Part shown: in pieces, positions 5,665-10,000 of the stretch
How positions within the stretch are numbered: position 1 is the stretch's first letter
How the letters are laid out: every line of letters begins with the position of its first letter
Assembly: GCA_020216745.1 (NCBI GenBank)
Contig: JAIWNQ010000011.1
Span: forward strand, 1 to 10,000
Source of the DNA: Candidatus Hydrogenedens sp.
GTDB lineage: Bacteria > Hydrogenedentota > Hydrogenedentia > Hydrogenedentales > Hydrogenedentaceae
DNA: 10,000 nucleotides
Direction: 5' to 3'
The notes under the pieces: model-generated
Seen by the model: only the letters and a program-made list of their open reading frames with translations
The model's database searches: none
Told to the model about the DNA's origin: nothing
Position numbers and translations under genes: made by a program

Positions 5665-6633
5665 ATGCCTGTGTTTGAACTACCATTAGAGGAACTATGG
5701 AAGTATCAAGGTAGAAATCCAAAACCTGAAGATTTTGATGACTACTGGCAACGAGCGTTAGCAGAACTTAAAACGCTCGATTTTAAGGTAGAACTAATAC
5801 CTGCCTCTTTTCATAGCAAAATAGCCGAGTGTTTTGACTTATATTTCAACAGTGTTCGTGGTGCTCGAATCCATGCTCAATACTTGCGTCCTGCAAAACG
5901 GTCAAAGCCATGCCCAACACTGCTTAAATTTCATGGTTACGGTGGCAATGCTGGCGATTGGTATGAAAAATTAGGTTTCGTTGCGGAAGGTTTTTGTGTA
6001 ACCGCTATGGATGTCCGTGGACAAGGTGGGCAATCCACAGAAACGGGGAACATTGTAGGAAATACCCTGAAAGGACATATTATCCGTGGATTAGACGATG
6101 TGCCAGATAATTTACTCTACCGACACATCTTTTTAGATACCGTGGCATTGGTATCTGTAATAACACAGTTTGAAGAGGTCGATGAAAATAAATTGGGTGC
6201 CTATGGAATGTCCCAAGGCGGGGCATTAACATTAGCCTGTGCAGGTCTGGAACCCCGAATAAAGAAATTAGCACCTATGTGTCCATTTCTATGCGACTAC
6301 AAAAGAGTTTGGGAGATGGATTTGGCAGAAGAAGCTTATGAAGAATTAAAAACATACTTCCGTTTGTTTGACCCACGACATGAACGTGAAGATGAAATTT
6401 TCCGTAAATTAGGTTATATTGACTGTCAATATTTAGCAGAACGCATACAAGGTGAAGTCCTTATGGCAATCGGGTTAATGGACCAAATTTGTCCTCCCTC
6501 AACTCAATTCTCCGCATACAATAAAATTAAATCCCCAAAAAAAGTTATTCTCTACCCTGATTTCGCTCATGAATACTACCCTGGTTTCATAGACCAAATG
6601 TTTGATTTTTTTCGCACTGGCTGGATTGAGTAA
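5665..6633 (+). CDS. CE7-family acetyl xylan esterase / cephalosporin-C deacetylase
   Basis: A 322-residue alpha/beta hydrolase that removes acetyl groups from acetylated xylo-oligosaccharides and related acetylated compounds. The family hallmarks are all present: DVRGQGG (RGQ at 118-120), GMSQGG with nucleophile Ser183, acid Asp273 in GLMDQICPPST, and AHE with His302. Length and spacing match the well-known CE7 enzymes of about 320 residues. No signal peptide is seen, so it acts in the cytoplasm on imported acetylated oligosaccharides, as is usual for CE7. The ATG at 5665 is preferred over an in-frame TTG at 5659 because AAGGAG lies 8-9 nt before the ATG and would overlap the spacing needed for the TTG. 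It follows mntP by 58 nt and may share its transcript. No glycoside hydrolase is adjacent, so the natural substrate is open. Confidence 0.9.
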   Translation: MPVFELPLEELWKYQGRNPKPEDFDDYWQRALAELKTLDFKVELIPASFHSKIAECFDLYFNSVRGARIHAQYLRPAKRSKPCPTLLKFHGYGGNAGDWYEKLGFVAEGFCVTAMDVRGQGGQSTETGNIVGNTLKGHIIRGLDDVPDNLLYRHIFLDTVALVSVITQFEEVDENKLGAYGMSQGGALTLACAGLEPRIKKLAPMCPFLCDYKRVWEMDLAEEAYEELKTYFRLFDPRHEREDEIFRKLGYIDCQYLAERIQGEVLMAIGLMDQICPPSTQFSAYNKIKSPKKVILYPDFAHEYYPGFIDQMFDFFRTGWIE

Positions 6634-6793
6634 ATTTATCATAAAATCTGCTTCCAAAATACAATATGAGGTTGAAAGAATAAAATCAAAAACAAGAAAC
6701 CTTTCCAGTATTCGATTTTTGGAGACAAATAAAATAGATAAAATTGTTTTTTCAAAGGGTTTCAAGTTAAAATTATCTCTTAACTAATTTAGA

Positions 6794-6799
6794 TATAAT
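6794..6799 (+). promoter_or_regulatory. Candidate -10 box for clpP
   Basis: A perfect TATAAT (in GATATAATCC) lies 24 nt before the clpP ATG, after a 190-base gap that otherwise shows no gene or terminator. No good -35 is visible at 16-18 nt, so it may be an activated or weak promoter. Its close placement just ahead of the AAAGGAG ribosome binding site supports the call. Confidence 0.45.
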
Positions 6800-6823
6800 C
6801 CTGTTAATCAAAGGAGCAATACC

Positions 6824-7411
6824 ATGATTTTTAACGAAGAGCCTGAAATTTGTGAAGAAGAAAAACCCGTTCAGTCGGAAGGCTTAACGGTTCGACTATT
6901 AAAAAATCGTGCAGTTATCATATCTGGCGAAGTAACTCAGGAATTGGCAGAAAAAGCCATAACACAATTGTTATTGTTGGATTACGAATCTCAGGAACCG
7001 ATAACTGTGTATGTATGTTCTCCTGGCGGACATGTAGATTCGGGCTTTGCCATTTACGATATTATGAAGTTTATACATTCGCCAGTTACAACCATTGGCG
7101 TAGGTTGGGTTGCGAGTATTGCTGTTCCTATTATGATGGGTGCACCAAAGGAGCGAAGATTGGCACTACCAAACACACGTTTCTTGATACATCAACCTTC
7201 AGGGGGTGCTGGTGGACAGGCAGCAGATATTAGAATAGAAGCACAGGAAATTTTAAAAATTCGGGAAAGAATTAACCGTCTTTTATCATTAGAAACAGGT
7301 CATCCAATAGAGAAAATAGCCAAAGACAGTGATCGCAATTTCTGGATGTCCGCAGAAGAGGCATTAGAATATGGTTTAATTGGAGAGATTATCTCAAAAA
7401 GAAAAGTGTAA
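6824..7411 (+). CDS. clpP: ClpP-type serine protease, proteolytic subunit (divergent)
   Basis: A 195-residue ClpP. This is the barrel-forming peptidase subunit that, with a Clp ATPase, degrades unfolded or tagged proteins in the cytoplasm. The triad is intact: Ser98 (GWVASIA), His123 (LIHQPSGG) and Asp168 (AKDSDR). SPGGHVDSG (66-74, the oxyanion-side glycines), LPNTRFLIHQP and the closing MSAEEALEYGLI are typical. The nucleophile motif is unusual: GWVASIAVPIMMG replaces the usual GQAASMGAxLLAAG. The N-terminal 20 residues are acidic (EEPEICEEEK) rather than the usual processed or looped form. AAGGAG lies 7-8 nt before the ATG. No clpX is adjacent, and the divergence suggests it may be a second ClpP paralogue (inference). 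The gene is convergent with glnE, with 79 bases between their stops. Confidence 0.9.
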   Translation: MIFNEEPEICEEEKPVQSEGLTVRLLKNRAVIISGEVTQELAEKAITQLLLLDYESQEPITVYVCSPGGHVDSGFAIYDIMKFIHSPVTTIGVGWVASIAVPIMMGAPKERRLALPNTRFLIHQPSGGAGGQAADIRIEAQEILKIRERINRLLSLETGHPIEKIAKDSDRNFWMSAEEALEYGLIGEIISKRKV

Positions 7412-7490
7412 CAAAAAATAAAATGGTTGAAATTACCCCTCCTGTCAAAAATCAACATTTATCCACTTGGCAAATTCAAAAAACACCTTT

Positions 7491-10000
7491 CTAATTCCTT
7501 AACTCAATCCAGTTTTGAACGGTTTGCATAGTTTCTAAATAAAATTGATGGACTTCTGTTTTTAAGTTAATCAGGTATTCTGATGGTGTCGGTGTAAACT
7601 GTAGTTCAGGTAATAATTGTGGAAGGGAGGAAAGTGCTTGTTCAGAAAGGGTAGAACTACGAACACCAGTGAAAAGGCGATAGCGATTCAATATTTGCAA
7701 ATAGATACCAAATGTCTTCTTTAAGAATTGCCATTTTTGCAAGTGTTCAGGTGCAACATTTATTAGAATGTTTAAAGCATTAATCACAGACGGGGTTGCT
7801 AATTCTGGAAATTTCTCAACTTTCATTCTCTGCCACCAGCGAACGATATACTCTAATTCTGCAGTTCCACCTTCCGATTTCTTTAAGTTATTTGTACTCG
7901 TTTGCTGAACCATTTTTTGACGTATATCTTCACTTTTTTGTAAATCTTCTATTGATACAGGAAAATAGAATGCTAATTTGGTAAGCATCTGGTAAATATC
8001 TTTGTTAATATGACCATGTTTTATAATAACACGTGCTTTCATTAATGCCATTTTTTCCCAAATATCTGCCTCATTCTCGTAGTAGTCTTTAAATTGTGAT
8101 AAGCTTATTGCTAATACACCTTTTGAGCCATAAGGACGTAATCGAGCATCAATATCATACAAAATCCCGAAACGTGTAGGTTCTTTTAGCTTTTTTATAA
8201 TACGTGATGATACATCCGCAAAATATTCCGATGGGCTGATAAGCATATCCTCTGATTTTTCAACAGAATTTATATGTTCATCATCATAAACAAATATCAA
8301 ATCGAGGTCGCTACCGAAAGTCATCTCTCTTCCACCAATTTTACCCAACCCGATAACTACAAAAGGAATCGTAGACACGCCATACTTCTGCCTTGTCTCT
8401 TGTTGAGCCTCTACCGCAATATCTTCCAATATTATTTCAGCCAGAAGAGTTAATTGCTCACAGACTTCATCGATAGCAAACTTACCCAGTAAATCTCCCA
8501 ATGCGATACGTAGCCATTCAGAATCTTTTAACCGATAGTGAGAAGACTCGGGGAATACAGACCTTTTCAGTTCTTGTAATGAAAATGTTAAGTAATTCGC
8601 ATCAACCTTTTGTCCAATAAGTTCTTCTCGGAGAAGAACCTCGATACTACTTGGTTCTTTTATCCATACATCTGCTAAGGCGGGAGCACGAGTTGTCAAT
8701 GTAACAAAGAATGAACATAGGTTATGATTTTCTTTAAATAATTCATAGACAATTCCGGGAAATCTCATTCGTGAAAGTTGAGAATAAAACTGCTCCAGAG
8801 CAATATCTGGAGAAAGTGTTTTTCTTAATTCTTCACATAAGTAGGGAACGATATTAATAAAATTCTCGCGTACATGTAGCGGGTACGGAGTTCCCTCAGA
8901 ACCATTTGCTAATTTGCGGAAAATATCTTTTGCTTCTGTTACGTCTTTAAAACCAAATTCTTTTAATTTTTCTATCCCTTCCTTTCCCTCTGTTTGTAAA
9001 CTTACCAAATCATAAACCCATAGATTTCCAGAAGCCTTGACCGCAACAAATTGTTCCAATATAACACGAACTTCACGGGTCTTATCTTTATAAACACGCC
9101 AAAATGATTCGCCAGAAGTATAGCCTAATCGTCGGGCAAACTCATCTAACTCCTCCGCATTCTGGGGCAAAGCGTGTTTTTGAGTTCCATATTCAATCTG
9201 TAGGCGATGTTCTATCTCTCTCAAAAAACAATAGTTCGTTATTAACGTTTCTGCATCAAACGGTTTCAAATAATTATTTTCCATCAGCTTATGAATTGCT
9301 TCAATAGTATTAGTAATCCTCAATTCAGGTTTTCTCCCACCGTTTAACAATTGAAGTAATTGCACTGTAAATTCAATATCTCGAATTCCACCCCGCCCTA
9401 ATTTAACTTCGTAATCTGTTTGTCCTTGCTCCGCAACTTGTTTTTCAACCATTAGTTTTGTCTGGTGTATATCCTCCAACGTTTTATCATCAAAGAATTT
9501 GGGAAAAACGAAAGGACGCATTGTTACTATAAATTCATCGCCCAAATCCAAATCACCCGCACATGGTCTACACTTTACTAATGCCTGTCGTTCCCACGCC
9601 CGTCCATATTGATAATAATACTCGACAGAATTTGCAAGAGTTTCTGCTAAAGCACCTACTTTCCCATAAGGACGTAGACGCATATCAACACGATAAATTT
9701 GCCCTTCTTCTGTATGCTCAGAAAGAAATTTGATGATTTGTTCTCCCAATTTACAATAAAATTCACGGTTGGTAATTTGTCCTTTTAAGCCACCACTTGT
9801 CTCTCCATCATCATCGTAAATAAATAGCAGATCAATATCTGAACTAAAATTAAGTTCTCTGCCTCCTAATTTCCCCAAACCAAGGATGACAAAGCGAGAA
9901 GGAATACCTTCCTTCTTTTCGTCACTATACTTAATTGGTATTCCATAACTTTGAGTTAAATAAGCCAAAACAAGATGAAAACATAATTCAAGGTGTGCAT
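7491..10000 (-). CDS. glnE: Glutamine synthetase adenylyltransferase/deadenylylase (5' end beyond window)
   Basis: A bifunctional enzyme that attaches AMP to, and removes it from, glutamine synthetase, tuning nitrogen assimilation in response to PII protein and glutamine. Two nucleotidyltransferase domains are visible in the family's usual order. The N-terminal deadenylylating domain carries GLGKLGGRELNFSSDIDL (9828-9881), DMRLRPYG and RDIEF. The C-terminal adenylylating domain carries GLGKIGGREMTFGSDLDL (8298-8351), DARLRPYG and AELEY. Both Asp-x-Asp metal sites are intact. A helical linker and a C-terminal helical region (about 7491-7800) complete it. The frame stays open to the right edge (AHLELCFHLVLAYL before the in-frame TTG at 9966-9968), so that TTG is not the start. 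About 120-150 N-terminal residues should lie beyond the window, by comparison with usual lengths near 950. No terminator hairpin is seen in the convergent gap with clpP. Confidence 0.95.
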   Translation of the reverse strand, partial: AHLELCFHLVLAYLTQSYGIPIKYSDEKKEGIPSRFVILGLGKLGGRELNFSSDIDLLFIYDDDGETSGGLKGQITNREFYCKLGEQIIKFLSEHTEEGQIYRVDMRLRPYGKVGALAETLANSVEYYYQYGRAWERQALVKCRPCAGDLDLGDEFIVTMRPFVFPKFFDDKTLEDIHQTKLMVEKQVAEQGQTDYEVKLGRGGIRDIEFTVQLLQLLNGGRKPELRITNTIEAIHKLMENNYLKPFDAETLITNYCFLREIEHRLQIEYGTQKHALPQNAEELDEFARRLGYTSGESFWRVYKDKTREVRVILEQFVAVKASGNLWVYDLVSLQTEGKEGIEKLKEFGFKDVTEAKDIFRKLANGSEGTPYPLHVRENFINIVPYLCEELRKTLSPDIALEQFYSQLSRMRFPGIVYELFKENHNLCSFFVTLTTRAPALADVWIKEPSSIEVLLREELIGQKVDANYLTFSLQELKRSVFPESSHYRLKDSEWLRIALGDLLGKFAIDEVCEQLTLLAEIILEDIAVEAQQETRQKYGVSTIPFVVIGLGKIGGREMTFGSDLDLIFVYDDEHINSVEKSEDMLISPSEYFADVSSRIIKKLKEPTRFGILYDIDARLRPYGSKGVLAISLSQFKDYYENEADIWEKMALMKARVIIKHGHINKDIYQMLTKLAFYFPVSIEDLQKSEDIRQKMVQQTSTNNLKKSEGGTAELEYIVRWWQRMKVEKFPELATPSVINALNILINVAPEHLQKWQFLKKTFGIYLQILNRYRLFTGVRSSTLSEQALSSLPQLLPELQFTPTPSEYLINLKTEVHQFYLETMQTVQNWIELRN

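Noticed and set aside
6499..6787. Overlapping ORFs across the end of the esterase and the gap before clpP
   Set aside because: They lack ribosome binding sites and protein-like composition; they are by-products of AT-rich sequence and the real gene in another frame.
7412..7490. Possible bidirectional terminator between clpP and glnE
   Set aside because: Only a 5-bp GTTGA/TCAAC pairing with a long loop is visible, too weak to call.
9966..9968. TTG as the true start of glnE
   Set aside because: The frame stays open to the window edge with GlnE-like sequence, and a normal GlnE has about 120-150 more residues before the first nucleotidyltransferase motif.

Overview
This AT-rich window most likely comes from a Gram-negative-type bacterium. 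It encodes an outer-membrane beta-barrel with a Sec signal peptide and a terminal Phe. Most genes have clear AAGGA/AAGGAG ribosome binding sites, and starts include TTG and GTG. The mix of an alginate-export-type porin, an NCS1-like permease, a CE7 esterase, a divergent ClpP and a two-domain GlnE would suit an uncultured lineage near Planctomycetota or Hydrogenedentota. That placement is a guess from protein flavour only. No rRNA, tRNA, CRISPR array, insertion sequence or phage gene was seen.

Left part (1-2200, minus strand): an NCS1-like nucleobase permease is cut by the left edge. A strong hairpin terminator separates it from a complete alginate-export-type porin. The porin has a leader of about 200 nt. 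It starts at a very good sigma70-type promoter (2164-2193) and carries an 18-codon ORF with a near-perfect Shine-Dalgarno, nested inverted repeats around that site, and a second hairpin. This looks like a regulated leader and is one of the two most interesting parts of the window.

Middle (2200-6633, plus strand): after an AT-rich divergent spacer comes a stand-alone sigma region 4-like helix-turn-helix protein, then shikimate kinase. A promoter-like site follows, and downstream of it are two tiny single-span membrane proteins (29 and 33 aa, each with a good ribosome binding site), a short-chain dehydrogenase, the manganese exporter MntP and a CE7 acetyl esterase. Short same-strand gaps suggest one or two operons. 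The two small membrane proteins are the second interesting part. They match no family I recognise, and each has one charged residue in the middle of its membrane span.

Right part (6634-10000): an independently promoted, divergent ClpP with an intact catalytic triad faces, tail to tail, glnE, the glutamine synthetase adenylyltransferase/deadenylylase. The glnE 5' end lies beyond the right edge. Most genes here are ordinary metabolism and housekeeping. No defence or mobile system was found; the novelty candidates are the porin leader and the pair of micro-proteins.
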